Source of the DNA: Sycobia sp. Sy_11
Lineage: Eukaryota; Arthropoda; Insecta; Hymenoptera; Epichrysomallidae
Direction of reading: 5' to 3'
Assembly (NCBI GenBank): GCA_018907035.1
Contig: JACCIC010000141.1
Coordinates: 520,001-584,000, forward strand
DNA: 64,000 nucleotides
The position numbers were made by a program, and so were the translations under genes. The notes under the pieces are model-generated. The model was not told where the DNA came from. It worked only from the letters and a program-made list of their open reading frames with translations, and made no database searches. Shown here piece by piece: positions 63,201 to 63,704 of this stretch. Positions within the stretch are counted from its first letter, which is position 1. The number at the start of each line of letters is the position of its first letter.

Positions 63201-63704
63201 TACGAGCAGCCGGTAACACCGCCACCGTTAACACGTTTTACACCTTCTCTTGCTCATATACCTATGGAATGTTTGTATAATTCCGAGGCCATTGTTGAAC
63301 TTTTGAAACCTCATCTTAAAGTTAGTATAATATTTATTATTTTCCCATAATAAATGAATCAGATAATGTGAGTTACAATGTTTTGTTGAAAAGTAAATTT
63401 CTGATTTAAAAAACCGTTGCAAGTATTACGTAATTGTTTATATCACTTTGTTTTGAAAACCATTTCTAAAATATTTCTTTTACAGATTATTTTAGATTAT
63501 GCACAGACGTTTAACTTGATGGTTTCTGAGCATACGGCAATAGACTGTAATTTTCTCGAATTAGTTCCAACTTTATACAAAGAAGTAGAAAATCAAATAA
63601 CTCTTCACGCACTTTGTGATCCCGCTCCTTTAGCACAACGACGCAGTCGATCTGGGACACCACCTGTCGTGCACTGTGCCGGGCCTGCAATTATCCGAAT
63701 CAAA
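5438..63704 (+). CDS. EPG5: EPG5 autophagy tether, C-terminal half, about 20 exons (gene span)
   Basis: EPG5 is a large metazoan protein recruited by Rab7 to late endosomes and lysosomes. It binds LC3-type proteins and the syntaxin-17/SNAP29 SNARE complex, so that autophagosomes fuse with the right compartment. The exons listed separately give about 1,420 codons against roughly 2,580 residues in the vertebrate protein. Recognition rests on C-terminal blocks that match vertebrate EPG5 as I remember it: YRWCQQALDTPMDHPL, VGDKFFEGMLNLNYLKKIKK, WLEEPRLKESGLYLPALPP, QITLHALCDP and a final CAGPAIIRIK. Donor/acceptor phases agree between neighbouring exons from exon 2 to exon 21. Introns run from about 60 bp to 9 kb and the long ones are filled with transposons. 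Oddities: two in-frame stops in the long form of exon 1, a mariner inside exon 6, and a second copy of exon 15 in a mobile element. The start and the last ~100 residues are outside the window. Identity is near certain; intactness is not. Confidence 0.9.
6044..6228 (+). CDS. EPG5: EPG5 exon 2
   Basis: The acceptor ttaacag ends at 6043. The frame includes CQDGNPVSAVHEFTIAHFNQ and ends YEAEILRLQIDHYVQ before GT at 6229. It enters with two bases completing a codon from exon 1 and leaves in phase 0, matching exon 3. No stops. Confidence 0.85.
6299..6652. mobile_element. TTAA-flanked MITE
   Basis: Inverted GGTGGTTC (6299-6306) and GAACCACC (6645-6652) are each flanked outside by TTAA, the target duplication of piggyBac-type transposons. 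It lies in the intron between EPG5 exons 2 and 3. Inside are a segment matching the end of the mariner at 23063 (about 6386-6444, opposite orientation) and a (TA)n run. A related right end occurs at 7157-7171. No transposase. Confidence 0.65.
6454..6497. repeat. (TA)n microsatellite
   Basis: Uninterrupted TA dinucleotides, inside the MITE at 6299-6652. Confidence 0.98.
6715..6932 (+). CDS. EPG5: EPG5 exon 3
   Basis: The acceptor gttttag ends at 6714. The protein starts QICISCKEVANLAANAP and continues through LVQLAELKMGITILFTFQRR to WLSKLVAVLL. The exon leaves with AG (phase 2) before GT at 6933, and the first base of exon 4 completes an arginine codon. The QICISCKE start has a CxxC-like pair. 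No stops. Confidence 0.85.
7571..7604. repeat. perfect 15-bp hairpin with 4-base loop
   Basis: ttaactgaaatatta, loop gttg, then the exact reverse complement. It lies inside the insertion in the older mariner and about 40 bases before the open frame at 7647. Role unknown; it could be the end of a mobile element. Confidence 0.9.
7647..7858 (+). CDS. short ORF of unknown origin
   Basis: An open frame rich in Glu, Lys and Leu: LEKLVKELLTKESIEAIEN, then LLEAKITEEPEEVRRDLKVG. It looks like an amphipathic or coiled-coil helix. A donor-like gtacgt occurs after PEE. No known family recognised. Its location inside transposon debris suggests a piece of an ORF1 or gag-like protein. Confidence 0.3.
8176..9474 (+). 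mobile_element. mariner element, full length, 1,299 bp
   Basis: Ends cgaggatgga...tccaccctcg form inverted repeats of about 25-30 bp with TA on both sides (8174-8175, 9475-9476). It encodes a single-frame transposase with two nonsense codons (separate entry). The same family is represented by the older remnant at 7440 and the copy at 53627. Confidence 0.92.
8354..9349 (+). pseudogene. mariner transposase, one frame with two stop codons
   Basis: The ATG opens MENRAVIKYF. The frame stays in register for 332 codons to a terminal TAG, the normal family length. An HTH-bearing N-terminal half (RRLKMREIAETCKRSYERV) is followed by the DD34D catalytic domain: FVTVDET (first Asp), LFHHDNAPAHTS (second) and PHPPYSPDLASSDYDLF (third). 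A TAA near 8462 and a TAG at 8834 (replacing the Trp after VDET) inactivate it; catalytic aspartates are intact. No frameshift. Confidence 0.9.
9477..13239. other. intron 3 sequence, no firm feature
   Basis: Mostly very AT-rich. Short minus-strand frames at 10886-11068 and 11321-11584 may be decayed transposon protein; the latter has FFHSIVSDTDETW, faintly mariner-like. A slightly GC-richer patch lies at 11170-11330. Nothing else recognised. Confidence 0.4.
13240..13462 (+). CDS. EPG5: EPG5 exon 4
   Basis: Acceptor gatttcag ends at 13239. One base finishes the previous codon, then MATWQDHLFLLSHILRCPGG, NWAKGYVQAPL and NPYLDHIVATLAVILMPVKE follow, ending EREKFLEQ before gtaatt at 13463. Phase 0 out, matching exon 5, which lies 9 kb downstream across a Penelope-like and a gypsy element. 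Confidence 0.9.
13841..14731 (+). CDS. Penelope-like reverse transcriptase, open 296 codons, truncated
   Basis: Motifs appear in order. YGLPKIHK (about residues 82-89) is the Penelope signature. SLDVVSLFTNVPLE (about 148-161) carries the first catalytic Asp. YGCLMGSPLSPVIANLVMEK (about 211-230) is the RT core. FKRYVDDIF (about 246-254) is the YxDD box, and SQLSFLDIRVW closes the frame at TAG. The reading frame is undisturbed through the RT core, so this copy is young compared with its neighbours. The listed start is arbitrary, since the frame is open at the 5' truncation. The C-terminal GIY-YIG domain is missing. Confidence 0.92.
   Translation: MYFCRLPIYKLITVASNKIDYINCINNILNDDSTYLKIGNPHIIKLQNNLKVLLNNWKRNEYINDTTYKYLKCDNGTVAKCYGLPKIHKDNLTFRIIISSIGFPTYNIARFLSNILVKIVGRTSSYIKDSWCFYNEMKDIVIPKNYKMISLDVVSLFTNVPLELLNDIIQEKWNEINLYTKLTMNEFIKAINLVFNNTIFSFDNKFYEQKYGCLMGSPLSPVIANLVMEKLESIALSKLLFEPMIFKRYVDDIFTIVPEVFVDEMVDVFNSVHDRIKFTREVEVNSQLSFLDIRVW
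14867..14906 (+). ncRNA. hammerhead ribozyme-like motif in Penelope-like element
   Basis: The order is gtcc, ctgatgag, a gagc/gctc stem, gaaacgtt, ggac. CUGAUGA and GAAA are the hammerhead core. Outer gtcc/ggac can form stem I and gagc/gctc stem II, with one extra G at 14878 that bulges or shifts the first pair. The palindrome aacgtt would give a minimal stem III. Penelope-like elements are known to carry such minimal hammerheads in their terminal repeats. Fold and activity not tested. Confidence 0.65.
16106..16360 (+). pseudogene. mariner transposase fragment
   Basis: The frame reads LHMKRVNARLVAKHLNLLQK, RRVEVAKKMLKNVVVDPTFI and IIIGDETWVYKYEVETAQQ. The GDETWVY box holds the first catalytic Asp. 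Nothing recognisable follows, so it is truncated on both sides. Confidence 0.8.
16440..16700 (-). pseudogene. DUF4780-like fragment of a retroelement protein
   Basis: The minus frame reads ARFKVIQKSQLPLRQIISVW followed by TPPPIVNDEIVMKIIERQNR and GLKAG. The order K..LP..(v)W.P.PI.D...(m)..I..QN..L fits the insect transposon domain DUF4780. Short and incomplete. Confidence 0.5.
17020..17075. repeat. (TA)n microsatellite at left edge of gypsy element
   Basis: TA run interrupted once by TGCA, directly abutting tgtaacggg at 17078, the probable LTR end. Confidence 0.95.
17078..17700 (-). repeat. probable LTR region of the gypsy element
   Basis: Starts tgtaacggg at 17078 (minus sense ends cccgttaca), contains a minus-sense polyadenylation signal AATAAA near 17615 and no coding sequence. 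A matching LTR on the right was not found, so the boundaries are guesses. Confidence 0.4.
17742..18392 (-). pseudogene. gag-like ORF fragments
   Basis: Broken frames begin MSICEDTGGGGDVPLFPATE, run into LEQFIEETGEEGRRLATTMM, and end in Ser/Arg-rich sequence (HESRRSRSKG). Charged, low in hydrophobics and without catalytic motifs, as expected of a gag N-terminus. Its place downstream of integrase suggests it starts a second, truncated element. Confidence 0.45.
18770..19888 (-). pseudogene. gypsy integrase
   Basis: In several frames: a zinc-binding remnant ending QYQVCQQC, the core PWQIITSDVMSPFPKSVNGY with its first Asp, FVFEDSFTRCIEIVPI, VLLTDHGI for the second Asp region, FVEENHRTWDNKLAETVFLY around the Glu, YGRESEPP, and a C-terminal FSGPFKVVRKFGTNTYEL. 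Order and spacing are those of Ty3/gypsy integrases. Interrupted by frameshifts. Confidence 0.85.
19966..20654 (-). pseudogene. gypsy reverse transcriptase palm and RNase H
   Basis: The minus frame reads HIDRVIGLEFESYVFSYLHN then IIVLTESFEHHLKWFEYVL. The YLDD box is YLHN, so both catalytic aspartates are lost. After a frame change, MASWYPKFLHDFASTAEPLM, LTKKGYHYDWNREQEDTLER and VQRDASDTGLGVVL follow: the connection domain and the start of RNase H. No active enzyme can come from this copy. Confidence 0.88.
20679..21430 (-). pseudogene. gypsy protease and reverse transcriptase N-terminal part
   Basis: The protease motif YDSGAALIVMD is read near 21395-21425. The open frame 20679-21383 then includes PLEVAGIVKEFRVAILPD (protease flap side), later QRYYLVSQKIEREMHEQVDD and STSGWSSPVVMVKKADDKYR then FCVDFRKIN, the first RT blocks. 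It stops at the join to the palm. Confidence 0.85.
21862..21906. repeat. (TA)n microsatellite at right edge of gypsy element
   Basis: Continuous TA run following aattatatatagctt. Together with the tract at 17020 it suggests insertion into a (TA)n repeat. Confidence 0.97.
22391..22429. repeat. (TA)n microsatellite
   Basis: TA run about 30 bases before the exon 5 acceptor. Confidence 0.97.
22461..22865 (+). CDS. EPG5: EPG5 exon 5
   Basis: The longest exon seen: 135 codons, phase 0 on both sides, acceptor aacttttcag, donor gttagt. It begins VPSAMQDTNTAPDDTVWVML, has an acidic stretch (DEGGEEDEDI), then ISLLHQIPLNKLFEQ, TEHHILRIFAFSTVIVRLLK and RYRQLAKRLSALIRDTVQYV, ending WESFDKTQ. The helical RYRQ..KR block is typical of EPG5 mid-regions. 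Confidence 0.92.
23018..23062 (+). CDS. EPG5: EPG5 exon 6, 5' piece (split by mariner)
   Basis: Acceptor tatttag ends at 23017 and the exon enters in phase 0 after exon 5. Fifteen codons read SHILTMSISSRLLGV and then run directly into a mariner inverted repeat at 23063. The last two bases are the TA target duplication. Joined across the mariner to 24198 the frame stays open; reading on into the mariner gives a stop. Confidence 0.75.
23063..24195 (+). mobile_element. decayed mariner inserted inside EPG5 exon 6
   Basis: Left end gaactaagtttccagcg and right end cgatggaaacttacttg are imperfect inverted repeats, flanked by TA at 23061-23062 and 24196-24197. Inside is a transposase of the same general type as the one at 49521. 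It is riddled with stops: LLLFFSMRTSAAEAYRLLSE at 23270, LAPCDYHLLRSMQNTLMKIR at 23940. The end sequence also occurs at 6386-6444. Confidence 0.85.
24198..24231 (+). CDS. EPG5: EPG5 exon 6, 3' piece (after the mariner)
   Basis: Directly after the right TA duplication (24196-24197) the frame of the 5' piece continues as HPIYFSLHYSI plus one base, followed by a good donor, gtacgt at 24232. The phase 1 exit fits the candidate exon at 26227. The sequence is too short to recognise alone; the call rests on frame and phase continuity. Confidence 0.65.
24430..25260 (-). pseudogene. decayed non-LTR reverse transcriptase C-terminal region
   Basis: The minus strand near 25240-25130 reads NQDIIQQTVNRLVEFTRK then LKLKQYYLI, and further left short stretches such as LDNRQQRN. 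This matches the region after the YxDD box of Jockey/R1-type elements. Heavily broken. Confidence 0.5.
25270..26061 (+). mobile_element. internally deleted mariner
   Basis: Ends caaggtcagacagttaagta and tacttaattgtatgttctcg are inverted and flanked by TA at 25268-25269 and 26062-26063. The N-terminal frame starts MKQRNFEQRCAINFCAKLGE and reads SQVLRWHTDFKK. It then jumps to VRPEIAKTWVLHHDNAPCHS and YLPDMSPCDFFLFPHLKK, so the middle, with the first catalytic Asp, is deleted. A non-autonomous derivative. Confidence 0.85.
26227..26294 (+). CDS. EPG5: EPG5 exon 7 (candidate)
   Basis: A 68-bp exon whose length (2 mod 3) is what is needed to link exon 6 (phase 1 out) to exon 8 (phase 0 in). Acceptor ggttatag ends at 26226. 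The frame reads IRQHTKLLTRSSLTSAISHS then NS, directly before IVDPLML in exon 8. The donor gtattt is weak. The phase fit is the main support. Confidence 0.55.
26789..27008 (+). CDS. EPG5: EPG5 exon 8
   Basis: Acceptor aaattttag ends at 26788; phase 0 in, phase 1 out before gtaact. It reads IVDPLMLFRLQTEFDCFFLR, then CIFSSRRLGAWQYLASLPYY and LSTLWKIFYILHTDS. The RRLGAWQ segment is characteristic of this EPG5 region. No stops. Confidence 0.92.
27132..27304 (+). CDS. EPG5: EPG5 exon 9
   Basis: Acceptor attatag; two bases complete a glutamate codon from exon 8, then WEIELNSPTIRKEFEDKL, GDESYFLLTTFASMAMSRNI and EYEFVRAVTIDLFQ before GT at 27305. Phase 0 out. Confidence 0.92.
27417..27560 (-). repeat. 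Penelope-like element terminal fragment
   Basis: Reversed, this carries attgattggactgtaagac and attgcccatatacaaattaa, the closing and opening sequences of the element at 13837, joined without the coding part. It lies in the intron between exons 9 and 10. Confidence 0.75.
27634..27774 (+). CDS. EPG5: EPG5 exon 10
   Basis: Forty-seven codons, phase 0/0. It begins IGFLNPKTQDSYSKDARSLL and continues TTKYPSLLSDIISKLKENF to VSVGK before gtattt. The intron before it contains a Penelope-like element fragment at 27417-27560. Confidence 0.92.
27851..28011 (+). CDS. EPG5: EPG5 exon 11
   Basis: Acceptor ttatttttag ends at 27850. It reads LSLYLFTELGINLWVLKDED, then ILSNWLHRYPLTATENKLAR and LIITHLNWGFD plus two bases (phase 2) before gtaaat. 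The intron to exon 12 is only 63 bp. Confidence 0.93.
28075..28207 (+). CDS. EPG5: EPG5 exon 12
   Basis: The acceptor was chosen at 28073-28074 (ttttag), because only that start supplies the single base needed by exon 11. The junction reads NFQNLYLPLDLHRKMALLIV, then ELVLKYISENTPSPTAS and ILSEGVKQ before gtaata. A second AG seven bases downstream would break the frame. Confidence 0.92.
28525..29425. mobile_element. foldback (long inverted repeat) element
   Basis: An inner palindrome pairs about 28663-28845 with 28885-29065 around a short spacer, nearly base for base (e.g. ggctaaccaaccttaacact and its complement). The pairing resumes for 28525-28573 with 29073-29117. The unpaired left segment 28574-28630 reappears inverted at 29309-29400, next to another copy of the outer end gggtgacc. 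So there are three arms: one foldback nested in or fused to another. No transposase. Confidence 0.8.
30328..31335 (-). pseudogene. non-LTR retrotransposon RNase H region
   Basis: The minus frame at 30328-30618 reads TCIKFIWISAHIGIADNDEV then DRLAKSNTLLPSEIQKIPST. I.W(I/V)..H.GI..N(D/E).(V/A)D.LAK is the last RNase H block of I/R1/Jockey-type ORF2 proteins. Earlier RNase H blocks toward 31335 are broken by stops. It is probably the 3' part of the RT at 32640-34480. Confidence 0.8.
31340..32630. other. unidentified insertion with (CT)n core
   Basis: Interrupts the minus-strand non-LTR element between RNase H and RT. GC-richer at 31540-31960, then (CT)n, then AT-rich sequence ending near 32630. 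The frames across the CT run are low-complexity translations. Likely a mobile element or its UTR; family not recognised. Confidence 0.45.
31967..32028. repeat. (CT)n microsatellite
   Basis: About 30 uninterrupted CT units. Confidence 0.98.
32640..34480 (-). pseudogene. non-LTR (R1/Jockey-type) reverse transcriptase
   Basis: From right to left: a linker NPVRWWNSKCDKIKRLRRA (about 34300), then AFIHIIPKNSGNNCRPIALT and SCLSKLLESLIKNRLQWWLE (33617-33961), RRGHSCTDNL, VPRGGVLSPLLYILYVA and YQFVDDIAI, the FVDD catalytic box (33161-33466), then RLDLAPNKTKLLHFNRK (32653-32901). All are RT blocks in the right order, broken by frameshifts. Confidence 0.88.
34600..35730 (+). pseudogene. non-LTR ORF1 (gag-like) with damaged zinc knuckle
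   Basis: The + frame near 34920-35120 reads GFAHILSFRRKMYVEPEDIE, KLPESLQINYDNTVYWIYLS and VTCYL, stop, KKEGDLARHC. CX2CX4HX4C is a retroelement zinc knuckle in which the second Cys codon has become TGA. The tail to 35710 is acidic (SDDEETETITFESEEMSS). Opposite strand to the adjacent RT, so from a different copy. Confidence 0.75.
36115..36290 (+). repeat. Penelope-like 3' region fragment
   Basis: The T-rich stretch followed by tctacgggggtga and later cagtct matches the region after the RT of the element at 13837 (about 14990-15045). It ends about 140 bases before exon 13. Confidence 0.55.
36433..36732 (+). CDS. EPG5: EPG5 exon 13
   Basis: Exactly 100 codons, phase 0/0, lying 8 kb beyond exon 12 across foldback and non-LTR sequence. 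It reads VSSIVRPQSCEQIFTIWAWN, TLAQLRLHQLEQSEAQSQHA, later VACYVAVRMTMYGHSVPLIC and SKGFELLQ before gtacat. No stops. Confidence 0.93.
37390..38240 (-). pseudogene. non-LTR RT C-terminal region
   Basis: Minus-strand pieces read NHVARISSTVFDILY, LANALIIPHFDSIYFICNYL, RLPNTIIRYTYNL and LESFDHRLNLLSYIGTNKL. The order (L)..A(L)I.PHFD, then LQ..LN..IR, then R..L.(W/L)L is the thumb region of CR1/Jockey-type RTs. Fragmented by stops. Confidence 0.75.
38310..38351. repeat. (GA)n microsatellite
   Basis: GA run between the RT and endonuclease fragments. Confidence 0.97.
38480..39440 (-). pseudogene. non-LTR apurinic-type endonuclease domain
   Basis: The minus strand gives VQRLVEYCSNSNLPLILECD then ENLHQSF, the (L)P.(I/V)(L)(G/E)CD.N.HH block of APE endonucleases. 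Later it gives DLKILNVDGIHTFRNKLGVQ and VIDTSIWS. Near 38490 AADDGIYPAVLLR fits the first RT block. With the fragment at 37390 it forms an element whose RT core is deleted. Confidence 0.75.
39490..39830 (-). pseudogene. mariner transposase fragment
   Basis: The minus strand reads REIAEMI, then ISYGSVFTIPHDKLSMKKVS and SKWVP.LLSVVQKQQRVDDS, the linker between the DNA-binding and catalytic domains. A broken MKHGYIISLRR follows where ETWIHHF is usual. Heavily decayed. Confidence 0.7.
40520..40700 (+). pseudogene. Ty1/copia pol fragment
   Basis: After a frame change the + strand reads IDLERIFIGYSKETKAQQMW then VETKRGIVATRDLKFV, matching the copia block (F/V)(V)GY......YR.W......RDV.F between integrase and RT. 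Only this piece is recognisable. Confidence 0.65.
41043..41159 (+). CDS. possible extra exon between EPG5 exons 13 and 14
   Basis: A good acceptor (gtttgttttgttacag ending 41042) and donor (gtaatt at 41160) bound 39 open codons, phase 0/0. They read IIMRQINSSKPLTEMDALLD then NASTVNIIDKKLSYDFVLK. It could be inserted without shifting frame, but exons 13 and 14 also join directly in phase and I do not recall a matching EPG5 segment. It may be transposon debris. Confidence 0.3.
41660..43550. other. intron 13 sequence with short decayed frames
   Basis: Mixed composition, several short frames on both strands (e.g. minus 42073-42282). No family recognised; probably old mobile-element sequence. Confidence 0.3.
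43555..44290 (+). pseudogene. mariner transposase fragment
   Basis: The + strand at 43560-43790 reads EDPCEPQKNLATSLRVTH then ISKVLKSLKS, KFGNFLPHKL and FFQRHKQKH, aligning by eye with QTQEELPEALGVDRTTIFKR in the element at 49521. A catalytic-domain remnant follows. No ends identified. Confidence 0.6.
45251..45300. repeat. (TA)n microsatellite
   Basis: TA run 60 bases upstream of exon 14. Confidence 0.98.
45361..45605 (+). CDS. EPG5: EPG5 exon 14
   Basis: Acceptor ttgttttag ends at 45360. It reads VLQSNCKYEEIILVLSNFIP, LFLECPESLLKNEQFMGLLI, then YMKMAKNFISPDFPGPILKI and FANMIEYQLQSSR, leaving with AG (phase 2) before GT at 45606. A (TA)n tract precedes the exon by about 60 bases. Confidence 0.93.
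45684..45861 (+). CDS. EPG5: EPG5 exon 15 (source of the captured copy)
   Basis: Acceptor ttcttatag ends at 45683. One base completes a codon, then FCLQSPESLVKLWLNIFILI, PDWNRDESTMYLMDALIRAS and FFHMGTRGVTENIFQNLYS before gtaaga at 45862. Phase 0 out. A ~98% identical copy of this exon and its downstream intron lies at 51416 onward inside a mariner. Confidence 0.93.
46083..48574 (-). mobile_element. mariner (outer), interrupted by another mariner
   Basis: Ends cgagatgtgttcaaataata and attatttgaacacaccatg are inverted, with TA outside at 46081-46082 and 48575-48576. Without the nested element the length is 1,250 bp, normal for mariner. Minus-strand transposase pieces: ITIKKIYEDVGYRLAHTMLH, ADFLKRVITGYEKP (first Asp box damaged) and, near the left end, LAPSDFCLFPKLKRF. 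Same family as 61990-62650. Confidence 0.88.
46451..47690 (-). mobile_element. mariner (inner), nested in the outer mariner
   Basis: Ends ggttgtcaaatatctccctt and aagggagatgtttgacaacc, TA on both sides (46449-46450, 47691-47692), 1,240 bp. Minus-strand transposase fragments include RQVKTVMVQ-type sequence and GIIHYELLPYGQTLNSTIYC then QLYRLKQAIDQQRPQLAKRK followed by DVVFH. Stops and frameshifts throughout. This is the sequence that reappears, shortened, in the composite element at 51290. Confidence 0.88.
48967..49197 (+). CDS. EPG5: EPG5 exon 16
   Basis: Seventy-seven codons, phase 0/0, acceptor ccatttttgcag, donor gtgaga. It reads NIAANRNTGSTFGSFLSWAT, a serine-rich stretch, then QSVWLAYHILHIEQQERE, TGLWRELLRELSIQTKTS and LDTALK. 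WLA.H.LH followed by GLWR and DTALK matches the order in vertebrate EPG5 as I remember it. Confidence 0.95.
49521..50807 (-). mobile_element. mariner, full length, nearly open transposase
   Basis: Ends tatgtgaataagtctttccc and gggaaagacttattcacact are inverted, TA outside at 49519-49520 and 50808-50809, 1,287 bp. The transposase keeps one frame along its whole length (next entry). Confidence 0.92.
49598..50641 (-). pseudogene. mariner transposase, 347 codons, two stops
   Basis: One uninterrupted register from ATG (50641) to TAA. The N-terminal HTH region reads HLREVSLYWFNLKKSAAETH and SSVRGWFRRFKSGDFDVEDK with RSGRPQ. The second HTH reads TQEELPEALGVDRTTIFKRL. First Asp: HRIVTGDEKWIRYDNPKRRK. 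Second: QHDNARPHVAPPVK. Third: PHPPYSPDVAPPDYHLFRSM. Ends in RMLPERW. A premature stop falls after MRLSRAL (49943) and another just before QHDNA. All three aspartates intact. Resembles the mellifera/cecropia-type mariners. Confidence 0.92.
51290..53055. mobile_element. composite mariner carrying an EPG5 exon copy
   Basis: TA-flanked (51288-51289, 53056-53057), 1,766 bp, with inverted ends ggttgtcaaatatctccctt and aagggagatatttgacaacc. In order: 126 bp of a mariner left end (to 51415); a ~98% copy of 45684-46450, which is EPG5 exon 15, the start of intron 15 and the left end of the outer mariner; then a full set of ends of the inner mariner with two internal deletions (52184-53055, 872 bp against 1,240). 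The right limit is exactly the mariner end and the left junction is at a shared base. Both terminal repeats are kept, so it could in principle be moved as a unit. Confidence 0.88.
51411..51593 (+). CDS. captured copy of EPG5 exon 15; potential in-frame cassette exon
   Basis: From 51416 the sequence repeats exon 15 with three substitutions in 178 bases: one silent, R to P and A to E. The native acceptor is lost because the copy is fused at 51415/51416 to a mariner end. That end supplies tctgtttccatgtag, whose AG is at 51409-51410. From 51411 the frame reads TAFCLQSPESLVKLWLNIF and stays open for 61 codons to the original donor gtaaga. It enters and leaves in phase 0, matching exon 16 out and exon 17 in. 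Whether it is spliced is not known. Confidence 0.6.
53627..54883 (+). mobile_element. mariner, full length, decayed (same family as 8176)
   Basis: Ends cgagagtggattgataag and gatccaccctcg, TA outside (53625-53626, 54884-54885). Transposase from ATG 53801: MKQLENRAVIKYF then a stop, FVTVDETWIHRYTPESKQQS, LFHHDNAPAHTS, YSPDLAPSKYYLF. The third catalytic Asp is Lys. Further stops at about 54018 and 54459 and a frameshift near the end. Confidence 0.9.
55200..55560. repeat. dispersed repeat rich in AAGGTCA, copy 2
   Basis: Starts cagtgtgtctaaaaagttcc and contains several aaggtca/aaggtta hexamer-like motifs. The block tttcaaggttatttgaaggt, then cccctatttttga and agagcataaaattttt, aligns by eye with 28670-28750 in the foldback element. 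No coding sequence. Confidence 0.6.
55740..56770 (+). pseudogene. gypsy retrotransposon fragments (gag-like and RT)
   Basis: From 55740 a broken + frame reads NKSRRSKVLGLRSRELYEPN and IISLHPVCLKLQNRIAQYIK, of gag-like character. At 56520-56690 the frame reads SLKKVDDSHWFSFELQKVNA, PPTSRPVTAFIV and RRKGLFQFTKMPFSL, the RT block (S/T)RP.TAF......GLF.F..MPFGL of Ty3/gypsy. Not recognisable elsewhere; frequent stops. Confidence 0.65.
56800..57560. other. AT-rich intron sequence, nothing seen
   Basis: Low-complexity A/T sequence up to the exon 17 acceptor, no frames or repeats of note. Confidence 0.6.
57564..57727 (+). CDS. EPG5: EPG5 exon 17
   Basis: Acceptor attcttacag ends at 57563. It reads KACATVKVQPCGVNSLSI, YRWCQQALDTPMDHPLLPLL and WQNFFTLFLARIPSTT plus two bases (phase 2) before gtatat. 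The YRW.QAL..P.HPL..L.WQ.FF block matches vertebrate EPG5 as I remember it. Confidence 0.96.
57813..57998 (+). CDS. EPG5: EPG5 exon 18
   Basis: One base completes a glycine codon, then TIDKGGVGDKFFEGMLNLNY, LKKIKKRLLETTELFQIK, an acidic linker (GEKDSDDDK) and DERRVFYLSIA plus two bases before gtaagt. VG..FF followed by LK..K.RL is an EPG5 landmark. Confidence 0.96.
58071..58194 (+). CDS. EPG5: EPG5 exon 19
   Basis: Acceptor tatttaacag ends at 58070. One base completes a lysine codon, then YYKTLSLWLEEPRLKESGLY, LPALPPQYMSQKLILILQ and NDE before gtataa. WLE...L....Y.P.LP..Y is the best single EPG5 signature in the window. Phase 0 out. Confidence 0.96.
58347..58402. repeat. (AAAT)n-like microsatellite
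   Basis: Imperfect ataa/aata tetranucleotide repeat shortly downstream of exon 19. Confidence 0.9.
58580..58915. repeat. dispersed repeat with AAGGTCA motifs, copy 3
   Basis: The block ttcaagatcgtttgaaggtc followed by ggaatttaaaatttgagtac and gataaattttacgttcaaat matches the arrangement at 28670-28760 and 55330-55430. More diverged. No ends identified. Confidence 0.5.
59280..61640 (-). mobile_element. Mutator-like transposon, decayed transposase
   Basis: Minus-strand pieces in order. MDTKKVYRAQKTSS from 61633, a KRSFHGNRFTDEGG region, GLRGLGFKVCVTCSCGDM then SCPMIGTRYEINRRLVFVFR (61106-61633). VSGDGSWSKRGFTSLIGIVP near 61050-60980, with the first catalytic Asp. IGKYSNKILNIVVMSSYCRA, KANCSANHEGSVSKMEVQGI and NGFYIGDADSKTFKMLLDTY (60681-60983). 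EIWAGYYHKISTDSKPQHTH and LLERCLGRNTQNNNACFNST (60026-60394). These are the blocks of the insect Mutator-like transposase family. The left end resembles tactttagaccctcgaaaaa. Several frames; inactive. Confidence 0.85.
61990..62650 (-). pseudogene. mariner transposase N-terminal fragment
   Basis: The frame at 62032-62424 reads RRITVREVADDVGISVGSCH, NMKRVAAKFIPKWSNFEQKQ, RRMEVAQESL and LLKHVITDDKTWISDM, where GDETW has become DDKTW. An upstream piece to 62640 is frame-shifted. The catalytic C-terminal half is absent. Same type as the outer mariner at 46083. Confidence 0.8.
63015..63320 (+). CDS. EPG5: EPG5 exon 20
   Basis: Reached across 4.8 kb holding a Mutator-like element and a mariner. 102 codons, phase 0/0. 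It begins NPWLEYIDCWSIQRNQLYSL, continues DPLQRIFRRLCSYEQPVTPP and PSLAHIPMECLYNSEAIVEL, ending LLKPHLK before gttagt. The proline-rich P(V/L)TPPPL region precedes the C-terminal helix as in relatives. Confidence 0.94.
63486..63704 (+). CDS. EPG5: EPG5 exon 21 (last exon in window)
   Basis: Acceptor cttttacag ends at 63485; 73 codons, phase 0/0, donor gtaagt. It reads IILDYAQTFNLMVSEHTAID, CNFLELVPTLYKEVENQITL and HALCDPAPLAQRRSRSGTPP, ending CAGPAIIRIK. Vertebrate EPG5 has about 100 more residues here, so the 3' end of the gene should lie just beyond the right edge. Confidence 0.94.
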
